DNA from: Flavobacterium sp. KJJ
Lineage (GTDB): Bacteria; Bacteroidota; Bacteroidia; Flavobacteriales; Flavobacteriaceae
Assembly (NCBI RefSeq): GCF_000708595.2
Contig: NZ_JARP01000002.1
Span: 682,001 to 746,000, forward strand
DNA: 64,000 nucleotides
Direction of reading: 5' to 3'
Shown: piece after piece, positions 6,666 through 16,220 of the stretch
How positions within the stretch are numbered: the stretch's first letter is position 1
Layout: the number at the start of each line of letters is the position of its first letter
The notes under the pieces: model-generated
Database searches by the model: none
Seen by the model: only the letters and a program-made list of their open reading frames with translations
Told to the model about the DNA's origin: nothing
Made by a program: the position numbers and the translations under genes

Positions 6666-8402
6666 TTAATTCAAATCTGATTTTTTTATTTCTATAAAAT
6701 CTTTTATATAAACGGGTTTTCCGGTTGCTGAAAATCCTTCCAATATTATTTCAAACTTACCTGATACATCTGATGCGTAAAATGTGATCTTTGATTTTGA
6801 ATTATTCAAATCTACTTTAGGCATCCATACTAACTGATGTCTGTAATCTGGAATTCTTAAACTTTTATTAGTACTGTAATCAGGCTGAAAATATTCTTTT
6901 TTAGCCTGAGGTCTTAAAAGTTCCGGTCTTATTATAAAATTACCTTTTAGTTTTGTTTCGTAATCGCCATTTTTGGTTGTAAAAGAAATTAAGCCGTTGA
7001 AAGATTTTGCACCGTAGTAGTAAACTCCTCTTACAATATTAATTTTGTACATATTTTTAGGATTGTACTTAAAAAGCTCATTCAGGTCTTTTATAATTAA
7101 TCCGTCAACCACTACTAGTGCAGGCAAAGTAGATTCGTAATTAGGGTCGTAATCATAAATATGAATAAAATAATCATTTTTGACTTTTCTGTAAACTACA
7201 CCTTTTACCACTTCTGTAATTGTTTCTTCCATAGTTGGAAATCTTGTAAAAGCATCAAGTTTAAATTCTGTAGAAAGATTTCCATAAAAAGGAATACTGT
7301 CGTTAGAATTTAGTGTACTGTCTTTTTTAACATTGTAGTAAGCGTTTTCTATCTGACTTGCAATTAATCTCTCGGTTATATTTTTTTTGAATTCTGAATT
7401 AAATTGAAGGCTTGGGAAATTTAAGTTTGACAAATCAATATTTTTTGTTTTATCAATTTCAACTGTATACTCTTTTTCATTGTCTTCAACTACTTGTACG
7501 ACAATATTTGAACTGCTGTTAGGTTTTTCTAAATTAAAAATGAATCGTCCCAGATCATCCGTTTTTGCTAATTTTAAATAGTAATTTTTACCTATTACAG
7601 AGAGGGCAACTTTTTTATTTTTAATATCACCGGTGGCAGAAGATATTTTCCCTGAAATAATTTCACCGCGCAATTCGGGAAAAATAAAATTAGTATTGTC
7701 GATTTGTAAATTAGAATTTCGGCTCAGATTCTCAGCGGGCAATTCCTTAAAATTTGTTTTATTCTGAGATAAAAAGCCATCTGTTTTTCTTACCGATAAT
7801 GTATAATTACCTTTGGTAAATTCTTCAGAATTAGCATTGATTCCTAATTCTATCTGATCACGATTATTATATGTTTTGGTTTTAAAATCAAAAGAAATAT
7901 TACTATCAGTTACAGATTCTAAAGAAGCTAATTCGTTAGAAGCAACTGTTGTATTTGACTCTTCTTTATACGGATTTACTATATAAATATCGATATTAAA
8001 AAATCCTGAAGCATTTTTATTGAGCATCCAGTTTGTATATCCGATTAATTTATAATTTCCTGTTTCTAAAGTAGTCGGAATAAAGAAATCACCATTTCCA
8101 GCTCCGTTTTCTAGAAATAATTTATGGGTAAAAACTATTTTTTTATTACTGTCGACAAGTGCTGCATAAGCAACTTTACTGAAATTTTTTGCAGCATTTG
8201 TTGATTTGTCAATGCAAAAAAGTTTGTAGAATAAAGTTTCTCCAGTTAAAAATGAATTAGCATTTGTAGTGATGTAAATTGATTCATTTATTTTTTTATC
8301 AATTTCATTCAGTTCAGTTATAGAATTGCTTTTTTGAGCAAAAGAAATCTGCTGACAACTTATTGCTAAAGCTGCGACTAATATATATTTTAATCTATCC
8401 AA
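6666..8402 (-). CDS. MG2/plug-like secreted protein, operon copy A
   Basis: 578 residues from a TTG start. The N-terminus is a signal peptide (about residues 1-23, ending ISFAQ). Next comes an MG2-like beta-sandwich (about 35-140) with the SFLTGETLFYKL pattern seen in macroglobulin-like domains, then a further beta domain (about 225-310). Near 445-505 is a segment resembling a TonB-receptor plug (VVVDGLIIKD, INIVRGVYYYGAKSFNGLI). The C-terminal part has RIPDYRHQLVW. The start overlaps the end of the DUF4249 gene by 13 bases, exactly as in copy B (TTG at 15010), which argues against the longer frame reaching 8543. The role is unknown; I infer an envelope partner of the adjacent TonB receptor. 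Confidence 0.8.
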   Translation of the reverse strand: MDRLKYILVAALAISCQQISFAQKSNSITELNEIDKKINESIYITTNANSFLTGETLFYKLFCIDKSTNAAKNFSKVAYAALVDSNKKIVFTHKLFLENGAGNGDFFIPTTLETGNYKLIGYTNWMLNKNASGFFNIDIYIVNPYKEESNTTVASNELASLESVTDSNISFDFKTKTYNNRDQIELGINANSEEFTKGNYTLSVRKTDGFLSQNKTNFKELPAENLSRNSNLQIDNTNFIFPELRGEIISGKISSATGDIKNKKVALSVIGKNYYLKLAKTDDLGRFIFNLEKPNSSSNIVVQVVEDNEKEYTVEIDKTKNIDLSNLNFPSLQFNSEFKKNITERLIASQIENAYYNVKKDSTLNSNDSIPFYGNLSTEFKLDAFTRFPTMEETITEVVKGVVYRKVKNDYFIHIYDYDPNYESTLPALVVVDGLIIKDLNELFKYNPKNMYKINIVRGVYYYGAKSFNGLISFTTKNGDYETKLKGNFIIRPELLRPQAKKEYFQPDYSTNKSLRIPDYRHQLVWMPKVDLNNSKSKITFYASDVSGKFEIILEGFSATGKPVYIKDFIEIKKSDLN

Positions 8403-9619
8403 AATGATGGTTTTATATTTGATGAAAATGAAGTGCAATCTCCGCATTCTATTGGATACAATATGTAGCCTATTGGGTTCTCTGTAGGGAAATAAACTTT
8501 TGTTCCGGAAGCAAGTAAGTCTAAAATTAAGTTTCCTTGACACGCACTATTGTTAGCAAAACAATACGTAAATAAATAATCTGCATTATCTGCATCAGGT
8601 ATTGGTGCAGGGCAATTGTATTGATATTCAGGAATTGGCTGTCCATTCAGAAGATCGGTAAAATTGAAAAACAGTCTTTTTTCAGAATAAGAAGCTACAT
8701 TAAAAAAGCCTATCACTTTTTCTCCAGGATTGTCAAGAGATTTTATATTTCCGTAGAAAAAACCAGGCTGTGTTTGCGATAAAATGCTTCCTGAATTTGA
8801 TATTTCTTTTAAGGTTTCAAAAAAAGTATGAGCAGCAAGGCTCTGAACATATTGTTTTACTAAAATACTATATCTGTTTCTGATGATTGGATCTGTGCTC
8901 AGAATAAATCTTACAGGAAAATTAGTAACTTTATCTTCAGCTAAATTATTTGTATTAGTTAAAAGTAAATCATTTGATTTTTGACTTAAAAAACAAACTC
9001 TAGCTTCTTCTGTTCTGTTTTCAAAAACAACTTGTCCTTTTGGATTTGAACCTGAAGCGAAAAATTTTGGAACAGCTTTTTGATAATACCATTTAGGAGC
9101 AATAACCTTGTACGTTTCCTCATAATCATATCTGTAATATCTTGATTTATTAGTAGGATCACTACTGTTTACAGTAATTTCGACACCAAGCTGTCCTTCT
9201 TTAGTTACGGCTTTTGCTTCTAGACTTTCAATTTGAGTTTGCTGCGGTAACACTTCGGCTGTAGAAACATAGGATCTGCCATCTTTGGTTAAAATATGCA
9301 ATTGATATTCTTTATCCGCACTTGCCTGAAACTGATTTACAGAAGTATATAATTCGTTGTTTTCTTCAAAATCATATTTATTGCCTGAATTATCAGTTAT
9401 ATACACGACTGCTTCAGTTTCAAACTTAGATTTTACACCATCAAGCTGATAGGTTCTTGTAAGTTTAATTTCTTGATTTTTATTTTCATTTGTTATTGTT
9501 GCTTCTATTACAATGACGTCTTCAAATCCTTTATTTTGGTAAGCATAAGGCGTTGTACAGCCAAATACCGATGAGAGAATTATTGTTACAAGAAATCTAA
9601 GAAATAAGATTTTTTTCAT
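8390..9619 (-). CDS. DUF4249-type lipoprotein, operon copy A
   Basis: 409 residues. It has a lipoprotein-like signal with a cysteine after the hydrophobic stretch (SSVFGC), then the DUF4249 pattern: VIVIEATITNENKNQEIKL, a central SRYYRYDYEETY block, FPVRFILSTD, RYSILVKQYVQS and the C-terminal PSFWID. Proteins of this family sit beside TonB receptors in Bacteroidota, and their biochemical role is not established. The start is 5 bases after the receptor stop. The end overlaps the TTG start of the MG2/plug gene, which suggests coupled translation. It is a paralog of the protein at 14998-16209. Confidence 0.85.
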   Translation of the reverse strand: MKKILFLRFLVTIILSSVFGCTTPYAYQNKGFEDVIVIEATITNENKNQEIKLTRTYQLDGVKSKFETEAVVYITDNSGNKYDFEENNELYTSVNQFQASADKEYQLHILTKDGRSYVSTAEVLPQQTQIESLEAKAVTKEGQLGVEITVNSSDPTNKSRYYRYDYEETYKVIAPKWYYQKAVPKFFASGSNPKGQVVFENRTEEARVCFLSQKSNDLLLTNTNNLAEDKVTNFPVRFILSTDPIIRNRYSILVKQYVQSLAAHTFFETLKEISNSGSILSQTQPGFFYGNIKSLDNPGEKVIGFFNVASYSEKRLFFNFTDLLNGQPIPEYQYNCPAPIPDADNADYLFTYCFANNSACQGNLILDLLASGTKVYFPTENPIGYILYPIECGDCTSFSSNIKPSFWID

Positions 9620-9624
9620 AACCT

Positions 9625-12366
9625 TTAAAATTTAAAATTGTAAGTAATGGTTGGTATTGGCACGGCAAAAATTGACGTTTTATAGGCTTTTATCTCTCCT
9701 TTGTCTGTTACAAAAAAGATCGAATACGGATTATTTCTTCCGAGTACATTATAAACTGAAATGTTCCAGAAACTATGTGCTAATTTTTTTATTTTGTGGT
9801 TTCCTTCAATATTAAGCCCAACATCTAATCTATAATAATCTGGTATTCTGAATTTATTTCGGTCACTGTATAAGGTAAATTGTGCGCCATTATAATCGTA
9901 TTTACCAATTGGATATGTAATTGGCCTTCCTGTTTGATATACAAAATTAGAAGAGAAACTATAACGATGCGTAAATTTATAGTTCATTACAATACTTAAA
10001 TCATGAGGTTTGTCAAAATTTGTTGGGAAATAAGCCCCATTATTGACTTTCTCATCATTAAACTTACTGTCTAATTTTATAAAAGTTCTTGAATACGTAT
10101 AACCAATCCAGCCGTTAAGTCGTCCTATCGATTTTTTTAATAAAAATTCGACACCGTATGCTTTTCCGTCACCTTGTAATAATTCAGTTTCTAAATCCTT
10201 ATTTAACAATATGTTTGCTCCAACTTTATAATCTAAAATGTTTTTAGAAGTTTTGTAATAACCTTCTACGCTTAGCTCTAGATCTTTATAATCCAGTTTT
10301 TTGAAAAGCCCTAATGAATATTGTAATCCGCTTTCTGGTTTTACATTCAGGTCAGACAATTTCCAGGTGTCAGTTGGCGATTGTGTTGTATTATTTGTAA
10401 GGAGGTGAATGTATTGATAATTTTTGTCGAAACCCGCTTTTATAAAAAAGCTGTCATCAAAAATATATCGCAAGCCTATTCTCGGTTCAAACCCTCCGGA
10501 TGTATTGATTACTTGGTTGTTACTGTATGTTTTTTCTTCTACAACTGTTGAAGGAGTTTTAGGTACGCCATCTTGATAGATTTTTTGAGTTGATTCTCCT
10601 AACGCTGCATATAATGAATATCTCGCGCCAATGTCTAATAGTAATTTTTCGGTAATTTGAAATTTATCAGAAAAAAACACTCCAGATTCCAATCCTTTTT
10701 CATCGTCAATTTTTAACGGATTTACTAATGAAGATGATCCGTTAGGAGTTAATTCTCCAGGATTTACCTTATAGAGTTTGCTTGAAATTCCGTAAGTAAA
10801 TTTATGATTGCTGTTGAAATCAGTATTGAATTTTAAGCTTGCCTGAGTTTCATTTATTTTATATTTAAATATAAATGATTCCGGATTAGCAGATTCATAA
10901 TCAATGCTGAATTTATATTCGCTGTTTGTAACGTTAAATTCGCTGCTGTTTTTCTCGTTATACGAATGTTTCCATTTTAAAGAAACAAGTCTGTTGCTGT
11001 ATTGGTACAAGGAATCCGGAGTAATACTATATTTGTCCTTGCTATAGTAGGCAGTTCCTTCAACTGAATTATTTTTGTTTATTTTATGGTTGTACTTTGC
11101 AAATAAATCATAAAAAGAAGCTTCACTATTTTTCAGGTTTTCATCATCTAAAGACTTTAAAATCCAGTCGGAATAAGTTGCTCTTCCTCCCACTAATAAA
11201 CTTGCTTTTCCTTTCACAACAGGAATTGAAGCAGTAAGATTACTTGTTACAGGGCCGATTCCGCCTTCACCTGAAATTTTTTCTGTATTTCCGTTTTTAG
11301 AAATGATATCAAAAACAGACGATAATCTGCCGCCAAATTCTGGAGGAATACCACCTTTATAAATGTCTACTTTGTTGATTGTATAAGGATTAATAGAGGA
11401 GAAAAATCCAAATAGGTGAGAAGGATTGTATATCGTTGCATTATCTAATAATACTAAGTTTTGATCTTCTTTTCCGCCTCTTACATTAAATCCGGAAGAG
11501 CCTTCTCCGGCAGTTTTTATTCCCGGTATTGTTAAAGCAACTTTTAGAATATCTCTTTCTCCTAAAACTAACGGAATGTTTTTCACTCCTTCTGCCTCAA
11601 TTGTTGTAACTCCAGTTATGGCAGTTCTTATGTTTTGACTGTCTTTTCCTTTTACTAAAACCTCATCAAGCTGGTTTATCTTTTCCATTACAGAAAAATC
11701 CAGAGTACCGTTGCTGTAGATCATTATTTTTCTGGAAGTACGATTGTAAAAAAGTGATTCAACTTCAATTGTGCTTAATCCTGTAGGTATCTTTACACTA
11801 TAAAATCCTTCGGCATTTGTGATGGTTGTAATTGTTGTGTTTTTTACTTTTACATTAATATCTGCTAATGGTTTCTGATCTTTTAAATCAGTAATATGAC
11901 CAGAAAGAGTGTATAACTCAACGTCTGAATCTGTTGATTCTTTTCCAATTAATGCAATTGGAGCAGCTGTTTCTGTTTTGTTTTTTTTAACCGAATCGTA
12001 TTGCTGAAAAAAGATTGGAGCATTCGGATTCTTAGTATTTTTATTTTGAAATTTATCGTAAATAATACTGTTTTTTGTTAGTATAACTTTATTCTCATCA
12101 ATGAAAAAATTAATCTCAGTATCTTCCAAAACTTTAGTCAAAACTTCCTGAATTGTTTTGTTTGAATAATCTCCTGATATTAAAACATTGTTGCTAAGCC
12201 AGTCTTCCTGAAAATAAAACTTATAATTAGTCGAAGCCTCAATCTTTTTTAAGACTTCTATTCTATTAATATTGCTGTAATTAATGCTAATCGTATTTTT
12301 TTGATCTTGTGAATACATTAATTGATTAAAACCGAAAAATAATAAAAGGATTGTAAATATTCTCAT
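9625..12366 (-). CDS. TonB-dependent receptor with STN and carboxypeptidase-like domains, copy A
   Basis: 913 residues. Signal peptide (about 1-19), then an STN domain (about 25-100), a carboxypeptidase-regulatory-like beta domain (about 150-230), a plug (about 245-360, including VRGGKEDQNLVLLDNATIYN) and a 22-strand-type barrel ending in NFKF. It imports an unknown ligand across the outer membrane using TonB energy. STN domains usually signal to a FecR-type anti-sigma factor, but none is adjacent here. It is a clear paralog of 16221-19007, and the C-terminal barrel is nearly identical between copies. It is the second gene of the operon starting at 13103. Confidence 0.92.
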   Translation of the reverse strand: MRIFTILLLFFGFNQLMYSQDQKNTISINYSNINRIEVLKKIEASTNYKFYFQEDWLSNNVLISGDYSNKTIQEVLTKVLEDTEINFFIDENKVILTKNSIIYDKFQNKNTKNPNAPIFFQQYDSVKKNKTETAAPIALIGKESTDSDVELYTLSGHITDLKDQKPLADINVKVKNTTITTITNAEGFYSVKIPTGLSTIEVESLFYNRTSRKIMIYSNGTLDFSVMEKINQLDEVLVKGKDSQNIRTAITGVTTIEAEGVKNIPLVLGERDILKVALTIPGIKTAGEGSSGFNVRGGKEDQNLVLLDNATIYNPSHLFGFFSSINPYTINKVDIYKGGIPPEFGGRLSSVFDIISKNGNTEKISGEGGIGPVTSNLTASIPVVKGKASLLVGGRATYSDWILKSLDDENLKNSEASFYDLFAKYNHKINKNNSVEGTAYYSKDKYSITPDSLYQYSNRLVSLKWKHSYNEKNSSEFNVTNSEYKFSIDYESANPESFIFKYKINETQASLKFNTDFNSNHKFTYGISSKLYKVNPGELTPNGSSSLVNPLKIDDEKGLESGVFFSDKFQITEKLLLDIGARYSLYAALGESTQKIYQDGVPKTPSTVVEEKTYSNNQVINTSGGFEPRIGLRYIFDDSFFIKAGFDKNYQYIHLLTNNTTQSPTDTWKLSDLNVKPESGLQYSLGLFKKLDYKDLELSVEGYYKTSKNILDYKVGANILLNKDLETELLQGDGKAYGVEFLLKKSIGRLNGWIGYTYSRTFIKLDSKFNDEKVNNGAYFPTNFDKPHDLSIVMNYKFTHRYSFSSNFVYQTGRPITYPIGKYDYNGAQFTLYSDRNKFRIPDYYRLDVGLNIEGNHKIKKLAHSFWNISVYNVLGRNNPYSIFFVTDKGEIKAYKTSIFAVPIPTITYNFKF

Positions 12367-12386
12367 TTGGGTGATTTCTACAGATT

Positions 12387-13103
12387 TTAATTATTGATGT
12401 ACTTGACCAGATTCTCCATGAATAAAGGAGTGTTGCTCTCTTTTAGATTTTTATTCATATCGTAGAAATCGTTTATCTTTTTTTTATTGGCTGGAAATAG
12501 TGCTATGATTACTTTTTTATCATTAATCAAATTAAATTTATTTTCCTTTAAAAGTATAAATTCATATTTTGGAACATATTCAATGAGGTCAACGTTATCT
12601 TTGGTAACTTTTTTTCTTTCTTTATAATATTTTATATAAAGTGTAATATTGTTTCCAATTAATACCTCTTCGTAAAATCCGCCTTTAAAAATAGTTGAGT
12701 TGAGTTCTTTTAAATTAATAAACTTCTCAGTGCCAATTTTAAAATAGCTGATATTGTCTTTTATAAGATTGATTTTTGTTGTGTTTAATTCGTCGTAAGG
12801 TCTTAAAACTAATTCATCGCTGTAGATGTCATACTTCAAAAATAAATCAAAATAATTCTGAAGATTGTAATTAACACTTCCGTTTTTAAAATCAGGCAGA
12901 TAATACCTGTCTTGATCGTTGACAGTATTGTCGAAGTTTAAATGTGCCAATCCGTTTTTTATATCTAACGATTCTATACTAAGATTTTTATCGAACCAAT
13001 TATAGATTTCAATTTCATTAGCAGTTTGGCTGCGTATTGGCTGAATACTTAATAATAATCCAAAGATAGTTAGGAATATTATCTTTTTTTGGGAATTTCT
13101 CAA
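12387..13103 (-). CDS. Small secreted protein, operon copy A
   Basis: 238 residues from a TTG start (TTG AGA AAT TCC). A signal peptide covers about residues 1-25 (ends IRSQTA). The mature part is beta-rich and includes NEIEIYNWFDKN, a middle region with FKGGFYEEVLIGN, and a helical C-terminus ending LVKYINN. The same protein type opens copy B. No family is recognised. The TACATTTG box 28 bases upstream fits this TTG start. It is the first gene of the operon, so it may be a periplasmic or surface helper of the receptor (inference). Confidence 0.75.
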   Translation of the reverse strand: MRNSQKKIIFLTIFGLLLSIQPIRSQTANEIEIYNWFDKNLSIESLDIKNGLAHLNFDNTVNDQDRYYLPDFKNGSVNYNLQNYFDLFLKYDIYSDELVLRPYDELNTTKINLIKDNISYFKIGTEKFINLKELNSTIFKGGFYEEVLIGNNITLYIKYYKERKKVTKDNVDLIEYVPKYEFILLKENKFNLINDKKVIIALFPANKKKINDFYDMNKNLKESNTPLFMENLVKYINN

Positions 13104-13131
13104 AGAATTTTATTTTTGGTTTTGTCGAATT

Positions 13132-13139
13132 CAAATGTA
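13132..13139 (-). promoter_or_regulatory. Predicted -7 element of TonB operon copy A
   Basis: TACATTTG on the minus strand, in the shared context TTTTTTTTAATAC-TTTGAA that also precedes copy B. It is 28 bases before the TTG start. No clear -33 TTG lies at the usual distance. Confidence 0.55.
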
Positions 13140-13258
13140 TTAAAAAAAATATTATAAATACACTAGAATTGTTAATTAGCAGTGTGATTTACACATTTCT
13201 TAATATAAAAGTCTTATTATTTAATTAAAAACAAAGCTTTTTATAATTATAACAAAAC

Positions 13259-15010
13259 TTAATTTGTGGTTGAATCTTTCACTTCGATAATTTCCTTTAA
13301 AGAAACAGGAATTCCGTTTTTAGAAAAACCTTCCAATTTTATTTCAAACGTTCCTGGGATATCTGATGTGTAAAATGAATTATTGTTTTCAACATTTAAT
13401 TTTACCTCTGGGTTCCAAAACAATTGATTTCTAAAATCAGGAATTCTTGCATTGTCTGCTAGATTAGAATAGTCAATTTTATTATATATTTTTTTAAGCT
13501 GTGGTCTTAAGATTGAAGTTCTGATTATTGAAGTGCCGCTTTGTATACTTTTAAAATCTCTGTCGAATGTTGTAAAGCTTATTAATCCGTTAAATGATTT
13601 TGAACCTACATAATAACGTCCAACAATTAGTTCGATTTTGTATACATTTTTCATGTTATACGTCATCAATTCATTTTGATTTTCTAAATATAGTCCGTCA
13701 ATTAAAACCAATGCAGGTTCTGGCAATTGAGGAAAAACACTCGGATCATTCACATGCAGGTAAACTTTATCATCTTTTTGTTTGTGATATATTTCAACTG
13801 CAACTTCAGTCATAGTTTCTTTTAAAGTTTTAAATCTAGTATAGTCATCTAGAACATACTCTTTTGCCAACGGATAATAGAAAGGATCATAACTTGGCGC
13901 TTTAGTTATATTATCTGTTTTTTTATGATAATAAGCATTTTCTATCTGACTAGAAATAGATCGATTTACTAAGCTTTCTTTTGTGATATAAGATAAATTA
14001 GCTTCTGGAATAAAAGACAATTTAGAGTAATCAATTTCTGGTAAGCTGTTTAACGAAATGGTATAATTCGAAGCATTTTCATCAATTACCTGAACACTTA
14101 TATTAGTATTGTAATTTGCCTTGTCGACTGTGAAAATGAAATTGCCCTGTGCGTCAGTTTTAACCACTTTAAAAGCAAATGATTTGCCTGGAAGTGAAAA
14201 TGCAATAGCAACATTTTCGATTCTGTCAGTACCATTTTTAGCTGTAATTTTTCCAGAAATGACTTCACCTCTAATTTCAGGCAATACAATTGTTGTTTCC
14301 TGATTTTGTACATCAAGAATTGTATTTGATTTATTTTCAGAAAAAGCCACAGCTGTAGTTTGGTTCGTAGTAGGCAAGTTGTCTATTTTTCGGACAGATA
14401 GGGAATAAGCACCATCTTTGAAAATAGGATTAGCCGTTTCAATTTTTAAATCAACTAATTCTCGGTTAGAAAATGTTTTTTTATTTAAATTAAATTTTAA
14501 ATTTTCATTTGTAATCACGTTGCTTTGTGAAGCAGTTTCATTGCTAATGACAGCTGAAACTCCCTGATTGCTATTTGTAGTGCCTGATGTACTTTTTTCG
14601 TCTGCTTTATAAGGATTGATTATTTTAATGTCTATCTGAAAAAGATCTGAAGCTGATTTATTTAACATCCAATCTGTATATCCAACAAGTTTATAATTTC
14701 CTGTTTTTAGAGTTGTTGGTATAAAATAATCTCCTTGCCCGTATGAATTCTCTAAAGCGACTTTAGTTTTAAATACCGATTTTTTATTGCTGTCAACCAG
14801 TTCGACATACGCTATTTTGCTGATTATGCTTTGAGTCTTGTCAGAAGATTTTAGGCAATAAACTTTATATAGTAATGTTTCTCCTGAAACAAAGGTTGTT
14901 CCATTCGCATGAACAAATACAGATTCGTCTATATTGACTGTTTTTTGTGCGGTTATCAATTGTGTATTGATGAATACAAACAATAATAATATGTGTTTTA
15001 ATTTATCCAA
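13259..15010 (-). CDS. MG2/plug-like secreted protein, operon copy B
   Basis: 583 residues from a TTG start at 15010. The signal peptide (about 1-21, ends LITAQ) lacks a lipobox cysteine. It is built like copy A: an MG2-like domain (about 28-130, TFVSGETLLYKV), a further beta domain, a plug-like segment (LVLIDGLYLENQ followed by YVGSKSFNGLISFTT) and a conserved C-terminal region (RIPDFRNQLFW). The TTG overlaps the DUF4249 stop by 13 bases. Copy B differs from copy A mainly in the linker after the MG2 domain, where a Ser/Thr/Asn-rich insert is seen. The function is unknown. Confidence 0.8.
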   Translation of the reverse strand: MDKLKHILLLFVFINTQLITAQKTVNIDESVFVHANGTTFVSGETLLYKVYCLKSSDKTQSIISKIAYVELVDSNKKSVFKTKVALENSYGQGDYFIPTTLKTGNYKLVGYTDWMLNKSASDLFQIDIKIINPYKADEKSTSGTTNSNQGVSAVISNETASQSNVITNENLKFNLNKKTFSNRELVDLKIETANPIFKDGAYSLSVRKIDNLPTTNQTTAVAFSENKSNTILDVQNQETTIVLPEIRGEVISGKITAKNGTDRIENVAIAFSLPGKSFAFKVVKTDAQGNFIFTVDKANYNTNISVQVIDENASNYTISLNSLPEIDYSKLSFIPEANLSYITKESLVNRSISSQIENAYYHKKTDNITKAPSYDPFYYPLAKEYVLDDYTRFKTLKETMTEVAVEIYHKQKDDKVYLHVNDPSVFPQLPEPALVLIDGLYLENQNELMTYNMKNVYKIELIVGRYYVGSKSFNGLISFTTFDRDFKSIQSGTSIIRTSILRPQLKKIYNKIDYSNLADNARIPDFRNQLFWNPEVKLNVENNNSFYTSDIPGTFEIKLEGFSKNGIPVSLKEIIEVKDSTTN

Positions 15011-16209
15011 AATGAAGGTATTTTATTAGATGAAAAAGTAGTACAGTCTCCACAAGGTGCATTAACCATGTAGTAATCCAGTCTTGTTGGATCGTAAAAA
15101 TTTGGCGTTACTAAATTTTGCTGTATATCACTTATTAGTTGTGGCCCCATACAAGCGCGCTCGGGATCAGTGCTAAATCCAAAACAAAACCAATAATACT
15201 TATTGCTGCAGTCTGTATAATAAGGTGGTAAATTCTCTCCAGGAAATAAATCGGAATAATTGAAAAAGATCCTTTTTATATCGACCGAAGAAACATCAAA
15301 AAAACCAATGGCTTTATAGTCTGAGTTTGTTACACATTTAATATTTCCATTTATAAATCCGGGTTGTTTTGGCGATAATATGCTTGACGAACTTGCAATT
15401 TCTTTTAAGGTTTTATAAAAAGAGTACGATTCTACATTTTGAACATATTGTTTAACCAAAATGGTATAACGGTGACTGATAATGTAATTTTGATCACTTA
15501 TAAATCGAACAGGAAAATTTACTCTGTCTTCTTGTAAGTTTGTTGTAGTATATTGAAGAATATCTACTGAGTTTTTAGTTGAATAGCAAACTTTCGTATC
15601 TGTTGAATTAGGAACTTCAGTAAGCTCTCTCGGACCGGTAACAACTAACTTAGTAGATGTCCAAACAGGCGTAATAATTTTAAAAGTTTCTTCGTATTTA
15701 TATCTGTAATATTTAGAGGTATTAGTAGGGTCATAGCTTTTTACAGATATCCTAACGCCTCTTCCTTCTTTACTATCTGTAACAACTTCTGGTGTAATGC
15801 TTTCTATTTTGCTTGCCGTTGTTAAAACTTCTTTTGTAGATTCAAATCTTTTCCCGTCAGCGGTTATGATTTCAAGAGAATATTCTGTATTTGGTTCTGC
15901 TTTGAATGCAGTTTCTGAAACATATATAGTATCTTGTTCTATAAAGTGGTAATTATTTCCTTTATTGTCTTTAACGTTTACGTTAGCACCTTTTTCAGTT
16001 TTTATCCCTTCGTCTTCAAATTGTGAAGTCTTTGTAAGTCTTATTTCTTGCTGCTTAAGTTCGTTAGTTATGGTTGCTTCTACTACTAATGCTTCTTCAT
16101 AGGTATTTGTCTGCAAATTGTAAGTTTCGGTACAACTGCTGATAATTAAACTTAAAAGAAAGAATAGGGCAATTTTATTTATAAAGATGGTTTTCATTTT
16201 TGAATCCAT
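14998..16209 (-). CDS. DUF4249-type lipoprotein, operon copy B
   Basis: 403 residues with a clear lipobox (LSLIISSC). It shares with copy A the VVEATITNE block, SKYYRYKYEET, FPVRFI, RYTILVKQYVQN and the C-terminal PSFWIN. It starts at ATG 16209; a second ATG at 16197 is also possible and keeps the lipoprotein signal. It lies 11 bases after the receptor gene and overlaps the TTG of the MG2/plug gene. It is probably exposed on the outer-membrane surface as a partner of the TonB receptor (inference by analogy with SusD-type lipoproteins, with which it shares no visible sequence). Confidence 0.85.
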   Translation of the reverse strand: MDSKMKTIFINKIALFFLLSLIISSCTETYNLQTNTYEEALVVEATITNELKQQEIRLTKTSQFEDEGIKTEKGANVNVKDNKGNNYHFIEQDTIYVSETAFKAEPNTEYSLEIITADGKRFESTKEVLTTASKIESITPEVVTDSKEGRGVRISVKSYDPTNTSKYYRYKYEETFKIITPVWTSTKLVVTGPRELTEVPNSTDTKVCYSTKNSVDILQYTTTNLQEDRVNFPVRFISDQNYIISHRYTILVKQYVQNVESYSFYKTLKEIASSSSILSPKQPGFINGNIKCVTNSDYKAIGFFDVSSVDIKRIFFNYSDLFPGENLPPYYTDCSNKYYWFCFGFSTDPERACMGPQLISDIQQNLVTPNFYDPTRLDYYMVNAPCGDCTTFSSNKIPSFWIN

Positions 16210-16220
16210 TTGAAATTTAT

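Noticed and set aside
8403..8543. Longer N-terminus for the copy A MG2/plug protein
   Set aside because: The extra residues are basic and lie inside the DUF4249 gene; the TTG at 8402 matches copy B and gives a signal peptide.
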